DNA from: Leishmania infantum JPCM5
Lineage: Eukaryota > Euglenozoa > Kinetoplastea > Trypanosomatida > Trypanosomatidae
Length of the DNA stretch: 64,000 nt
Assembly: GCF_000002875.2 (NCBI RefSeq)
Contig: NC_009406.2
Coordinates: 289,785 to 353,784 of the forward strand
Direction: 5' to 3'
Made by a program: the position numbers and the translations under genes
The notes under the pieces: model-generated
What the model was told of the DNA's origin: nothing
Seen by the model: the letters and a program-made list of their open reading frames with translations, nothing else
The model's database searches: none
Part shown: in pieces, positions 50,501 to 60,689 of the stretch
Layout: each line of letters opens with the position of its first letter
Numbering within the stretch: the first letter of the stretch is position 1

Positions 50501-51274
50501 TTTTCTTTAGCGTGTGTGTGTATTGTGGGCCTAACTCGATCTGATTTCTTACCCGCTCCCTTCCTCTTCCTTTCGCACCAGCACTAACACCCCCCCCCTC
50601 ACCACCCTACCCAAACCTCTCTCACGCAGCACCGTGCGAGTTTCCTTGTTCTTCTTCAGCTGCTTGTGTGTGTGTGTTTGTGACGGTCGACAGAAGAAAA
50701 AAAAACGGATATCACAAACGAACGAAAAAGAGAGCGACGTGAGCAGTAAAAGAGGTGAGCCTCCGTGATCGAGCCACACACGTGCACGAAACCCTCGTCG
50801 TCTCTCCCTCGGTTCCTATTTCTCTTGGCTAGCACAACCTTTGATCGGCTCTGCATCTTGCTCGTCCCCTCCCCGCCCCCTCACCTCATAACCCAAAGAT
50901 TGACATTTTTTTCGTTGTTGTTGTTCGGTCTTGCTTGCTGTACACGAATTTCGTGCTTGCCGAGCCGTGCGCGCCCGTGTGTGTGGGGGAGGCGCGAGGT
51001 TTTCCATCTCCCTTCCTTAACCGCTTTCTTCAGGTGCCTTTGCCTTGATCTCTTCCTGTGCTTCTCTGTTTTTTTTTTGTTCGGTTCTTCTTTGTTTCGG
51101 GGGTGCGCTTGTGTCCGTGCTCAATATCGGGGAAAGACCCTCGCATACACCACCGGCAACCCCTCCTCCTTCTTTTCCCGCCCCCCCCCCATCTGCAGGG
51201 TCTATTGTAACGCCTCCTAACTTCCCACAAGAGGACAGAGAAGCACACGCGGTCTGCAAGGGAGAGCACAGAAG
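47546..51274. promoter_or_regulatory. Long intergenic spacer with trans-splice region for the kinase gene
   Basis: 3.7 kb without a supported gene. Simple-sequence runs include TA-rich tracts at 48612-48638 and 49801-49827, C-rich tracts at 48846-48860 and 49083-49110, and CA runs at 48244-48262 and 49239-49258. At the 3' end a strong pyrimidine tract (51161-51190, ending in a run of C) is followed by CTGCAG with AG at 51197-51198, the best spliced-leader acceptor candidate in the window. It leaves a 5' UTR of about 76 bases for the kinase. Confidence 0.5.
48612..48638. repeat. TA-rich microsatellite
   Basis: Alternating TA with one interruption. Similar runs occur at 49801-49827, 53769-53812 (mixed TA/TG) and 54529-54547, all in the two long spacers on either side of the kinase gene. 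Confidence 0.9.
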
Positions 51275-52351
51275 ATGCAATCCTCGGCGTCTCTGCCCGA
51301 ACAGCAGCCTGTTAACGGCTCGAGTGACCCCCAGAACCACCACTATGTCAACCCCCTCGTCTCTAGCTTTCCGACCGTGGTGGGGCCTAAGCTGCCATGC
51401 AAGTACCGTGTCCGCCGCGCCATCGGCCGTGGCGCCTTCTCCACTGTGTGGCTACTGATCAACAACAGAACAGGCGAGACGGTTGTTGGCAAGCTGTCCG
51501 ACGCCTCGCATTCCTCTAGCGCCTGCAAGGCTTTCGCCGAGGCGGAGGTGGAGAACATGCGGTGCTGTAGCCACCCCAACATCATCTCCCTCATCGAAAC
51601 CTTCGAGGCGGGCGAAAAGTCTCTGTACATTCTGGAGTACGCCAACGCTGGCGATCTGCAGGCTCAGGTCGACACCCGCGCGCAACCGCCACCTGGTGCG
51701 AACGACGGCACTCCGATTCCGTACCGTGAGGACGAGGCGCTCGTTATATTTGCCCAGCTCAGCCTCGCCATCCGCTACCTGCACGACCGCCGCATCATGC
51801 ACCGCGACCTCAAAACATCAAACGTGCTGCTGACGCGTAGCGGACTCATCAAGCTCGGCGACTTTGGCTTTTCGCGTCAGTACCAAGAGAGCGTCTCTGG
51901 CGAAGTCGGCAAGACGTTCTGCGGCACGCCCTACTACTTGGCCCCGGAGATGTGGCAGCGACAGTCCTACAGCTACAAGGCGGACATCTGGTCCCTTGGA
52001 GTTATCATGTACGAGCTACTCGCCCTCAAGAAGCCATTTCAGGCAACGAACCTGTCCGAGCTCATGGAGACGGTGACGCGGCAGGGCAGCTTTGACCCGC
52101 TGCCGGCGGATCGGTACTCGTCGGATATGATCTCGCTGGTCAACCAGATGCTCCGGGTGGACCCGAGTGAGCGCCCGAGCATCAACGACATACTCGCTTT
52201 GCCCCTCTTTCAGCAAAGAGGGCTGACGATACTCAAAATAAATGTGCGACGCATCAAGAACCTTGACGCGGAGGTGCGGACGCGGCTTGTAGAAGACGTG
52301 GAGGCGGTCCTCGGTGACAACAATCTTTCCTCCGAAGCATCGCCGTTGTGA
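51275..52351 (+). CDS. NEK-like serine/threonine protein kinase
   Basis: 358 aa. A 42-residue N-terminal extension precedes a complete kinase domain: Gly loop GRGAFSTVW (51-59), catalytic Lys73 in TVVGK, a probable helix-C Glu within FAEAEVEN (residues 87-94), HRDLKTSN (176-183), DFG (196-198), FCGTPYYLAPE (215-225) and DIWSLGVIMYELL in subdomain IX. All catalytic residues are present, so it should be active. The activation loop and the LALKKPFQATNLSEL segment are typical of the NEK family, which is greatly expanded in trypanosomatids and works on basal bodies, flagellum and cell cycle. The C-terminal tail is short (about 60 residues) and lacks the PH domain or coiled coil seen in some NEKs. 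The start agrees with a spliced-leader acceptor at 51197-51198. Substrate unknown. Confidence 0.88.
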   Translation: MQSSASLPEQQPVNGSSDPQNHHYVNPLVSSFPTVVGPKLPCKYRVRRAIGRGAFSTVWLLINNRTGETVVGKLSDASHSSSACKAFAEAEVENMRCCSHPNIISLIETFEAGEKSLYILEYANAGDLQAQVDTRAQPPPGANDGTPIPYREDEALVIFAQLSLAIRYLHDRRIMHRDLKTSNVLLTRSGLIKLGDFGFSRQYQESVSGEVGKTFCGTPYYLAPEMWQRQSYSYKADIWSLGVIMYELLALKKPFQATNLSELMETVTRQGSFDPLPADRYSSDMISLVNQMLRVDPSERPSINDILALPLFQQRGLTILKINVRRIKNLDAEVRTRLVEDVEAVLGDNNLSSEASPL

Positions 52352-52852
52352 CAAGGATAACGAGAGAGAGGTTGTATGTGTGTCTGTATGCATGTCTGCC
52401 CATGAAGATGAGCATGAGGTCGGTTTCTATTTTTTATTCTTGAGGAAATCCTCGTGAGGCCGCTTTCCTATCAGCGCACCTGCCGGCGCGTGGACGGGCT
52501 TGCCCAAGCGGCAGCGTTAGGGTAGCCGACGCCAACTGCCCGGATGACGGGGTCGGCCACCGGCCCCAGGCGTTAGGTCGGCATCCCCCGGAGCCGCGCT
52601 ACGCGATACGGCACGCTGAGACAAGAGGCACTTGGCGGCCGCCGCCCCACACGCGGAGAACAAGGCTGCTGAACTCATGAGGCACACCTGGTTTCGCGCT
52701 ATGATCTTGCACGCAGTGACCTGGCCACGCACATCCCGCTCGCGCTGCATGGGCTTCCCCCGCCGGGTGCCTACCGCTGCCCCCTGTGCTCCGTCGGAAC
52801 GACGTGCTGTGAGCTCTTTGTGCACCGGCACATGCTCGCCGGCGGGCCTCTC
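52352..52852 (+). mobile_element. Degenerate tail of an ingi/L1Tc-type non-LTR retroelement (DIRE-like)
   Basis: After a short 3' UTR, sequence from about 52478 reads as decayed retroelement protein. TCRRVDGLAQAAALG then stop (52478-52519) resembles the end of an RNase H domain. Further on, the frame from 52673 gives a run ending SRYDLARSDLATHIPLALHG, and then YRCPLCSVGTTCCELFVHRH (52772 on). The spacing C-x2-C-x11-H-x-H looks like the C-terminal zinc finger of ingi/L1Tc-clade elements. Stops and frame shifts break it, so no product is expected. It runs straight into the 618-bp repeat. Assignment rests on motif appearance and on the known presence of such relics in Leishmania. Confidence 0.45.
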
Positions 52853-53470
52853 CCCCGGCCACGACGCCGCGCTGAGGCGGGCCCCACAGCGCAGAACTGC
52901 GAGCGCGGTGCGCGGGCGCTGTGACGCACAGCCGGCACGCAGCGTACCGCACGCAGACAGTGCATGGGGAGGCCGGAGGAGCAAGAGCGGTGGACGGGAA
53001 CGGCGCGAAGCATGCGGCACGCCCTCGATGTGCCTGTGTGGGCTGATGAGGCGCGGATGCCGGAAGCGTGGCGAGGGCATCCCGAGTTGCACCGTCGAGC
53101 CCTCCAGGCCCGAATGTGGCGAGCCTGCGGGGAGCAGATTATGGGATGCGGCTGCTCGAAGCGACCGAGGGCGCTGACCGGAAGGTGGCCGACTTCCTCC
53201 TCGGGCCTGTGCGGCATGCGCCCTCGATCGGGAGCCCGAATGGTGGCCGCGCGGGTGAAGGCGTGCCGCCCACCCGCGTCTCCGTGTGGGGCCGATGGCG
53301 CAGCGCGCACCCGGGGAAGGGGCGAGGAAGGGCATGAGGAGGCCGCTGCGCGCGTGGCCCGATTCGACGGCAGGCGGCTCGTCCGAGACGGCCGGGACGA
53401 AGCCGTGGCGCCGCTGGGGGCAGGTGCGCTGTGGCTGTGTATGTGCGCTGATGTGCTGACTTGCTCGTGG
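52853..53470 (+). repeat. 618-bp dispersed direct repeat, copy 2
   Basis: About 99% identical to 11202-11819, in the same orientation and without indels. Differences seen: GAGGGCATC against GAGTGCATC, ATGCGCCC against ATGCACCC, CGCGCGGG against CGCGTGGG, GTGGGGCC against GTGGCGCC, AAGGGCATG against AAGGCCATG, and TTGCTCG against TTGTTCG. Upstream it is joined to retroelement-like sequence that copy 1 lacks, so copy 2 is the more complete one. Confidence 0.85.
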
Positions 53471-56327
53471 CAGAGGTGTGGACAAGCTGAAGGGATAAAA
53501 GTCCCTCGGTGAGCATCACAAGCACTCACAGTCGTTGTGGTTCCTGCTGACCTCCTCCACTGCCTTCTGCCCCGTCTGCGCGTCCTCTTTTCGGCCTCTG
53601 CCGCGAAGCGATTCTCCCGTGGTTGCTGCAGTGGTTGTCGTGCCTGCCCATCATGTCGAGCTAGATGGGAAAGGGGGAAACAATACGTGCGCGTGTGCGT
53701 AAGTCGTCGTCGTTCATTTTTTGTTTTTTTCGTGACTGCTTGCCTTCCTCTTTATGGTCTCTCTCTTCATATATATATATACATGTATGTATATGTGCAT
53801 ATATATGTGTGTGTACGTCTATCGCTCGTCTTCGGGCTCGCATCTCATAAAGGATGGGGTGATATTGGCTTCTGGGTAACATAGCGAACTCTTTTTTTTT
53901 CGATTCGTTGCGGATGTTGATGCTGTTTCGCGGTCCTTTATCGCGCGCGTGGAGTCTCTCTCTCTCTCGGGTGTATCTCCTCTTTCCTTGTTCTCTTTGT
54001 TTGCTTATCAGGTGTGGACGCGTGTGTGCATGTGTGTGTGTGTGTGTCACGGAGTGTCCATTTTCCCGGCTGGCTGGCTGGCTGCTATGGTGGTGCAGGA
54101 AGAAGGTAGGTAGGGAGGGAGGGAGAGAGGGGGGCTCCTTATTGCACGTATGTGAATACTGGATGTCATGCTCGTGTGGCAGTGTTGCCGTCGCCACTAC
54201 CAGCGTTTCTTCTATTTCTCGAAACCCTCTTCTCTTTGTATTGTTTTCTTTCTGTAGTCCTGCGTGTGTAGGCCTGTGGGCGTGTATTCGACTAGCCGCA
54301 CGTTCTTTTACCACTTTGATGTGCTGCGTCCCTTTCTCTCTCCCTCGCTTGCTCCATGGCACGCTGGACTTCCCTTTTTTTTTGAGGGGGCTGTTGCTTT
54401 TCGCCTCTTGCTGTCGTCGTTTTCAGAGAAGCGATCCCGTTTGCTGGGGACCTTTTCCCCCTTCATGGGTGTCGACACACCTTGCCATGATTTTTTTTCG
54501 TTCTCTATATTATTTATTTATGCAAAGAAATATATATATATATATATGCGCGTTGATGTCGCTAGCCGTCCCTTTTCTCGCTGCCTGTCTCAGACTCCCC
54601 TGCTCTCTCTCCTCTCCCTGCCTCCCTACCCTCTCCGGTCGACGCGTCACGTCGTCGTGCATCTCTGTATGCGTCCACTCGCGCGCAGGGAGGGGGTCAA
54701 AAAAAAACAGATATATAAGTAACATGCGTTTCCATACAAGCGGACGAACAAAACAATGACGCAGATGCATAGATAAAGCAACAAAAAAAAAACATAAACG
54801 TAAAAAGGAGAAGAAAAAAGACACGCGCATGCACACACAGACAGACGTACAGACACAAGCCAAGCTATCCCATCCCCCATTGACTTCCTTTACCTTTTCC
54901 ATGCACCCCTCCCCCATCCGTGCAGACACACACACACACACACATACGCGAACGCTTGCGTGCGTCCTCGAGTCTTGAGAGCGACCAGCATTGATACCTT
55001 CTCCCTTTTACACTCTTCGCTCCTGTTCTCTCCGTTTTCTGTTTTCTGTTTCTTGTTTGTTTTTTTCTTTGGTTTCGTGTCGCTCTCGGATGTCCGCTGC
55101 TCCGCCATCCTTTTTGGTGTAAATATGCTTCCTGTGGGCGTTGCGGTGTTGGTCCCTGTTACTTACTGCTGTGGCCTCTCATGTGTCGTCGTCGTCCTCC
55201 TCCTCCTCCCCCTCTTGCGTCTGCAGAGTAGTGGGGTGTCTTCTTGTGTGTGTGTGTGCGTGTGCACACGTCTCTCTGCGATGGCACGGCTTTTCCACTT
55301 TCCTTCTTCGCGTACCTCAACGGTGCCGATGCTTGCGCAGCTTTCCTTCAGCATCTTCGTCTAAACAAAGTCTTTTCGACTTTGGTGCGTGCGGTCTTTG
55401 CGTTCGGCTGTAGAAGTCTCGGTGCAGCGGCTGAGGAAAAAAGGCTCGGGCGCCTCTGGCGTCAGCTTCCGTGCGCACCGCTAACCCTCTCCCTTCCCCC
55501 TCCTCTCGCATCCACAACCGCCGCCCACGCACACATGAACTCACCATAACTACTGCGTCCTCTCCCATTATACGTAAAAACATACAAAGTCGATGAAACA
55601 CGCAGTGCACCACCAAAAACAAAAACAGCACACACGCACACACTGCTATACCCCCTCGTACCCCGGCAGTAGTGGGCGAGGCAGACGTGCACGTGCATTT
55701 CTGGGTAGGAAAATGGGGGCTTGGGGCTGTGGTGATTCATAGACACACTCGCTCAGGCTGGTGTGGACTACCGATAACAGCAGCAGAGGAGGCCTCTATC
55801 CGTAGAGCTGCTTCTCTTTGGGCTCTCGCCGCTGCTGCCCCTTTATTCCACCTCTTCCTGTCTCTCCTAAGCACACTTTTCCTCTTGCCCTGGTAATCCT
55901 AGTGGTGGTTCGGTGGTCGCTAGCCTTTTTCGTTGCCACTTTCGCAGCTGCTTCTACTTCTCCCTCCTTGTCTTATTGCCCCCCATCCCTCTCCCTCTTT
56001 CCTTTCCCACACTCGCACACACAACGGCATAGCTGGAAAGCTCGTCTCCTTTACGCCAACGTCGTAGCCTGGCAAGTGTCCGGCGTATGCGTGTCTCACC
56101 ATTCACCTTCTCGATTCCTCCTGGATTTATTTCTGTGCGTGTACGCGTCCTTGTTTTTTTTTTTCAAGGCCTCACCGTGCCCGCGTGCATGCGCGTGTGC
56201 GCAGTTGCGTTCGGAGCAAGCATCAGGTGAGTGAAGTACGACGGCACGCCGGTGAAGTCCTCCCAGCTCGCTGCACACGAACGGCCAGAGGCATACGAAA
56301 CAAGAAGGGGCGAAGAGACGCTCCATC
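53471..56327. promoter_or_regulatory. Long intergenic spacer with trans-splice region for the kinesin gene
   Basis: No supported gene. It holds TA/TG-rich runs (53769-53812 and 54529-54547), A-rich (54782-54816) and T-rich tracts, GGA-rich sequence (54106-54132), and many pyrimidine stretches. A T-tract at about 56152-56164 followed by AG at 56167-56168 is a good acceptor candidate for the kinesin mRNA, giving a 5' UTR of about 160 bases. Confidence 0.45.
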
Positions 56328-59300
56328 ATGGCTACGGAGTCCTCATCGGTGCTTGTCGCCGTGCGTGTGCGCCCCTTCACGCCGAAGGAGGACTCTGCTT
56401 TCTGTACCATTACCATCCCAGATAGTACCACAATCTCTGTCCTAGACCTTCCGGCGCTCATCCCGAGCTCCACGGCGAGCGGCCTCGTTGCCGGAGGGGT
56501 GTCTAGCAGCGCGAATGGAAGCGACGGCGGTGTGTTGACCGCCTCCACGGCACTCGGGTCGGCAAACAGCAGCGGCGGTGTCTTGGTCGGGGGAAAAAGT
56601 GTTCACTTCAACTCCTCTGGCAGCCTTGAGGCACTGCAGCACTCGTACTCCTTCGACAAGATCTTCTGGAGTGTGTCGCCAGCGGTGCTGCCCTTCCCTC
56701 CGCCGTCTGTGCTCGATGCACTGGCTGGCGATGACGACGCAGTCGGCGGTCCTGGCAGCGGAGGCGGGCGAGGGATCAAAGTGCCGGGGCTGGCTCACCC
56801 CACCAAGGCGCAGCGCAGCCTCCTCACCCAGTGCAGTGCCATCGCCAGGAATCTTCCGTGCTTCGCGCAAGCGCCGACGTACGACGATCAGCAGAGTGTG
56901 TACGAGTTTATCGGGCCGCGCATGTACGAGGCCGTCATGTCCGGCTTCAACGCCTGCTTGTTCGCGTACGGCCAAACCGGCAGCGGCAAGAGCTACAGCA
57001 TGATTGGCCCAACAGATGCGCTCTCTGGCGCCACAGGTGCCAGTGCTTCAAGCAGCGGCAACTCCGGCCACAGCCCCCCACCAGCGCAGCGCGACATCCT
57101 CACGGTGGAGATGCCTGCGGAGCACGGCATCATGCCGCGTCTTTGCTCCGACCTGTTTCGTCTGATGCGCGAGGAGCGCGAAAAGGACGAGGGTGTCACC
57201 TATTCCGTGGAGCTGAGCTTCTTGGAGATTTACTGCGAGAAGGTGCACGACCTCATCGCCGCCGCCTCGTCGCTCACGGCGGCCAACAGCAACAGCACCT
57301 ACGTTGGTACATCCGCATCGGCTAGCGCATCGATGCGCATTCGGCAGCACCCCTCCCGAGGGCCGTACGTAGAGGGACTCTCCCACGTCAAGGTGCGCGA
57401 CGCGGGGAGCGTGATCAAGTACCTCCTCAGCGGGCTGCGCGAGCGCGCGACCGCCGAGACGAAGATGAACGAGCACAGCAGCCGCAGCCACGCCATCTTG
57501 CAGCTTCACATTACGAAAGTCCTGGCCGACACCGACGAGAGCACCGGCGGCGTCATCACGCGCACGCGAATGTGCAAGGTAAACATGGTCGATCTGGCTG
57601 GCAGCGAGCGCGTCTCACAGTCCGGCGTGTCGGGCGACCGCCTAGAAGAAGCCAAGAACATCAACCTTTCCCTCTCCACCCTCGGCCGCGTTATCCAGCA
57701 GCTTTCGGAGAAGCAAGCCGGCAAGAACGTCATCCCTGCCTACCGCGACAGTGTGCTTACTTGGCTGCTCTCCGACAGCCTCGGTGGCAACAGCAAGACC
57801 ATCATGCTCGCCACCGTCGCCCCGAGCGCGTATTGCTACCAGCAGACCTTGAACACGCTGCGGTTCGCCGGCGTGGCGAAGAAAATCGTGAACGTCGCGA
57901 CGGTGAACGAGGACCGGCACTTCCAGGAGCTGATCTCGGAACTGCGGCGGCAGATTGTGCGGCTGACTTTGCAGCTCGAGAGCGGCAAGGCCGCGGAGGT
58001 GCACTTGGAGAAAATCGATGCTTTGAAGCGAGAGCGCGAAGCGCTGCTGGCGGAGAATGACGCGCTGAAGCTGAAGGTGGTCTCGACCACCGACACGGCG
58101 GTGCTGCAGGCGCTGCGGAAGCGTGTCAAGGACCTCGAGGCGGAAAACGCGCAGCTAGGTGAGGAGCTGCAAGGACTGCAGGAGCGCATGCTGATAAGCA
58201 CCGGTGCCTTGCGCGACGAGCTGGCGCAGCAGCGCGCAGAGGCCATGCAGCTGTACGAAAAGCTGATGAAGCGGGAGGCGGAAGTGACGGGCTGGGCAAA
58301 CCGCTACCGGGCTCTTGTCATATCCACCACAACACCGAGCACGGTAGCGGCGAGCGCCGCGGGTGGCATCGTCGCTGGCGGCGCCAAGGCAGTCGCGGCC
58401 ACAGCAGACGCGAAGGAGGCGCTGCGCGCGCAACAGCAGCTGCAGGAGGAGCTCAAGCAGACTAGGGCGCAGCTGCAGAAGGCAACGCAAGACCTTTCCG
58501 CTGCCGAGCGCGCGACGCAGGAGGCGCTTGACGCGACGAGGTTGACGTCGACGCAACTGGATGAGTACCGGGTGCGCTACGAGGAGAGCAAGCGGCAGCT
58601 GGATCTGCTGCACGAGCGCATGCAAAGCACCGTGAGCTTGCTGGAGACTACTCAGTGCGAGCTCAGCGCTGTCAAATCGCACAGCATGACCGAGTTCGCC
58701 AAGACCCGCCCCGCCGAGGACGCGCTAGAGGTGACCAGCACGACCAACGTCACGGCCGCAGCGCAGCTGGAGCAGATGCGAAACGGCTACCTAGAGGAGA
58801 AGCAACGCAACGTGCAGCTGCTGCTGCGGGTGGCGCAGGTAGAGCAGGAGCGGTCGGCGCTTAAGCGCGCCGTCACCCAGCGGGCAGCTGAGATGTGCGA
58901 GCTGGAGCAACTGTTGCTGGAAGAGACGGAGACTTCGGAGCGCTACTACACGCGCATGCGCTTTCACCGATCCGAACACGAGCTGCAGCATCAGTGGATG
59001 GTGCAGCTGCTGCACCTGCGCAGCATGGCCGACCGCCGCAGCGCGGACGGGATGCGCTGGTCGGCCGCAGGCGCCATGGGAGCCTTTCCTAGTCACCACC
59101 CTACCTTACGCCCAGGCGAGGGCGAAGGTAGCCGAGGCACACCAGAGGTGCCGTCGCAACGGCTCTACCGTGATCCTAACTCCGCAAACGCCCCTCCGAC
59201 GTCGGCCGCGCATGAAGCCGTCACCAGCGAGCAACTGCTGCACATGCAGCTCGCATACGAGTGCCAGTGCGAGGAGCTGCAAGCCCGCGCCGCGGTGGAG

Positions 59301-60689
59301 CAGGAATGCGCCGCGGAACTTGCCAGCCTTCTCTCACAGAAGGCGCGCCTACGCCAAATCGCTGCAGCTGAACTCTCTGAGAAGCTAGCCGATGCCGAGG
59401 GCGTAAGGAAGACGCTGCGTGAGGAGCTGCACTACTACAAGCAGAAGGTTGAGACGCAGGAGAAGGAGTACGCGGAGGAGGTGACGCAGCACCAGAGCGA
59501 CAGCAACGCGCTGCAGAGCGTGGAGATGGAGCGTATGCGGTTGGAGCGGAAGGTTGGCGCACTCGAAGAGGCGAGCGCCGAGCTCGAGGCGGGCCGCAAC
59601 TTGCTCATCGCCAAGGTGGCGCAGTTGCAGGATCAGCAGAGCATGTGGCAAGCGCGGTGCGCCGAGGCGGAGCGCATCTCTGCGGAGGTGCAAGATCTTC
59701 TCTTCCCCGGCTCGTATGGCACCTCCTCGAGCAGTCCGGCGAACAGGACTGGCGAAGGTGACGGCGATAGTGAGGACCAGCTGCCGAAGCGCCGCAGCTG
59801 CTCAGCACTGCAGCTGGAGGCGGCAACGCTGACGAGCAAGGTACGGGAAGCTCAGGACGCGATGGAGGCGAAGGCGGCGCTGGAGCGGCAGTGCGAGGAG
59901 TACCGCGGCGAGCTTGGTGCACTGCGTGCGCAAGTGGAGCAAATGAAGTCGCAGACGCAGGCGGCCCAGCAGCAGCGGGCTCGAAGCGACCGGGCTCAGC
60001 AGCAGGTCCAGACACGCTTCAGCGAGGCGAATGCGCAGCTGCTGCAAGAGATCAGCACCATCACCCGCGACTACGAATCACGTATCAAGCAGCAGCAAGA
60101 GATGATGAACACGCTGCGGCACGCCTTGGATGAGGAGACGTCTATGGCAGACATGTGCCGGCAGTCGGCGCAGCGCGCGGAGGCGGCGCGGCAGGCGCAA
60201 GAGGAAGAGCTCCTCGCCGCCCGAGAGGCGGCCGAGGAGCTGCGCCGCGAGCGAGAGACCACGACGAAACTGTATCTTGAGGTGCAGGCAGAGCTGAACG
60301 AGCTACGGACGCACTACCACGCTCTTGAGCGACAACTCATGGAGCTGCGCGAACGGGAACCAGAGCTCTACGTGTTGTTGGAAAAAGGCCTTGACGAAGA
60401 CACGACAAGCTGGCTGGAAAAGGTACGCGGCGAGAAGCTGCGACTGCAGAACCAGCGGCACGAGGCGCGGCGGCTGAACTCTGAGCTGCTCGAGCATGTG
60501 CAGGATAGCAACACGCGGCTGCGCGATGTGCAGAAACGACTCGCTGACGTCTCCATCGGTGGCGATGAGCTGGAGGGGGACAAAGAAATCCCTGGGAATC
60601 AGCAGTGTCCACCACACACGCTCGCCGACGTCGACACGGCGGAGCTCGAGGGCACCCTCTGCGGCGCCACTGACGCCTGCCGACGCTGA
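56328..60689 (+). CDS. Kinesin-3-like motor protein with long coiled-coil tail
   Basis: 1453 aa. N-terminal motor domain (about 1-530): VLVAVRVRPF at 8-17, P-loop GQTGSGKS (215-222), switch I NEHSSRSHAI (about 381-390), switch II DLAGSERV (about 421-428), and RDSVLTWLLSDSLGGNSKTI followed by the neck-proximal KKIVNVATVNED. HSYSFDKIFWS, EHGIMPRLCSDLF and VLTWLL are closest to kinesin-3. The motor carries two low-complexity inserts: about 45-95, before the SFDKIF strand, and about 120-180, between FWS and YDDQQSVY. There is also a Ser/Gly insert after the P-loop. From about 535 to 1410 the protein is almost continuous heptad coiled coil with short Gly/Ala breaks. No FHA or PH domain, the usual kinesin-3 tail parts, is visible. 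Nucleotide-binding motifs are complete, so it should be an active microtubule motor, probably dimeric; plus-end cargo or flagellar transport is inferred. Confidence 0.88.
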   Translation: MATESSSVLVAVRVRPFTPKEDSAFCTITIPDSTTISVLDLPALIPSSTASGLVAGGVSSSANGSDGGVLTASTALGSANSSGGVLVGGKSVHFNSSGSLEALQHSYSFDKIFWSVSPAVLPFPPPSVLDALAGDDDAVGGPGSGGGRGIKVPGLAHPTKAQRSLLTQCSAIARNLPCFAQAPTYDDQQSVYEFIGPRMYEAVMSGFNACLFAYGQTGSGKSYSMIGPTDALSGATGASASSSGNSGHSPPPAQRDILTVEMPAEHGIMPRLCSDLFRLMREEREKDEGVTYSVELSFLEIYCEKVHDLIAAASSLTAANSNSTYVGTSASASASMRIRQHPSRGPYVEGLSHVKVRDAGSVIKYLLSGLRERATAETKMNEHSSRSHAILQLHITKVLADTDESTGGVITRTRMCKVNMVDLAGSERVSQSGVSGDRLEEAKNINLSLSTLGRVIQQLSEKQAGKNVIPAYRDSVLTWLLSDSLGGNSKTIMLATVAPSAYCYQQTLNTLRFAGVAKKIVNVATVNEDRHFQELISELRRQIVRLTLQLESGKAAEVHLEKIDALKREREALLAENDALKLKVVSTTDTAVLQALRKRVKDLEAENAQLGEELQGLQERMLISTGALRDELAQQRAEAMQLYEKLMKREAEVTGWANRYRALVISTTTPSTVAASAAGGIVAGGAKAVAATADAKEALRAQQQLQEELKQTRAQLQKATQDLSAAERATQEALDATRLTSTQLDEYRVRYEESKRQLDLLHERMQSTVSLLETTQCELSAVKSHSMTEFAKTRPAEDALEVTSTTNVTAAAQLEQMRNGYLEEKQRNVQLLLRVAQVEQERSALKRAVTQRAAEMCELEQLLLEETETSERYYTRMRFHRSEHELQHQWMVQLLHLRSMADRRSADGMRWSAAGAMGAFPSHHPTLRPGEGEGSRGTPEVPSQRLYRDPNSANAPPTSAAHEAVTSEQLLHMQLAYECQCEELQARAAVEQECAAELASLLSQKARLRQIAAAELSEKLADAEGVRKTLREELHYYKQKVETQEKEYAEEVTQHQSDSNALQSVEMERMRLERKVGALEEASAELEAGRNLLIAKVAQLQDQQSMWQARCAEAERISAEVQDLLFPGSYGTSSSSPANRTGEGDGDSEDQLPKRRSCSALQLEAATLTSKVREAQDAMEAKAALERQCEEYRGELGALRAQVEQMKSQTQAAQQQRARSDRAQQQVQTRFSEANAQLLQEISTITRDYESRIKQQQEMMNTLRHALDEETSMADMCRQSAQRAEAARQAQEEELLAAREAAEELRRERETTTKLYLEVQAELNELRTHYHALERQLMELREREPELYVLLEKGLDEDTTSWLEKVRGEKLRLQNQRHEARRLNSELLEHVQDSNTRLRDVQKRLADVSIGGDELEGDKEIPGNQQCPPHTLADVDTAELEGTLCGATDACRR

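Noticed and set aside
52771..53529. 252-codon minus-strand frame through the 618-bp repeat (also 52517-53485)
   Set aside because: The same frame is open in the other repeat copy, but the sequence has no domain. The plus strand upstream reads as retroelement protein, and openness follows the high GC content.
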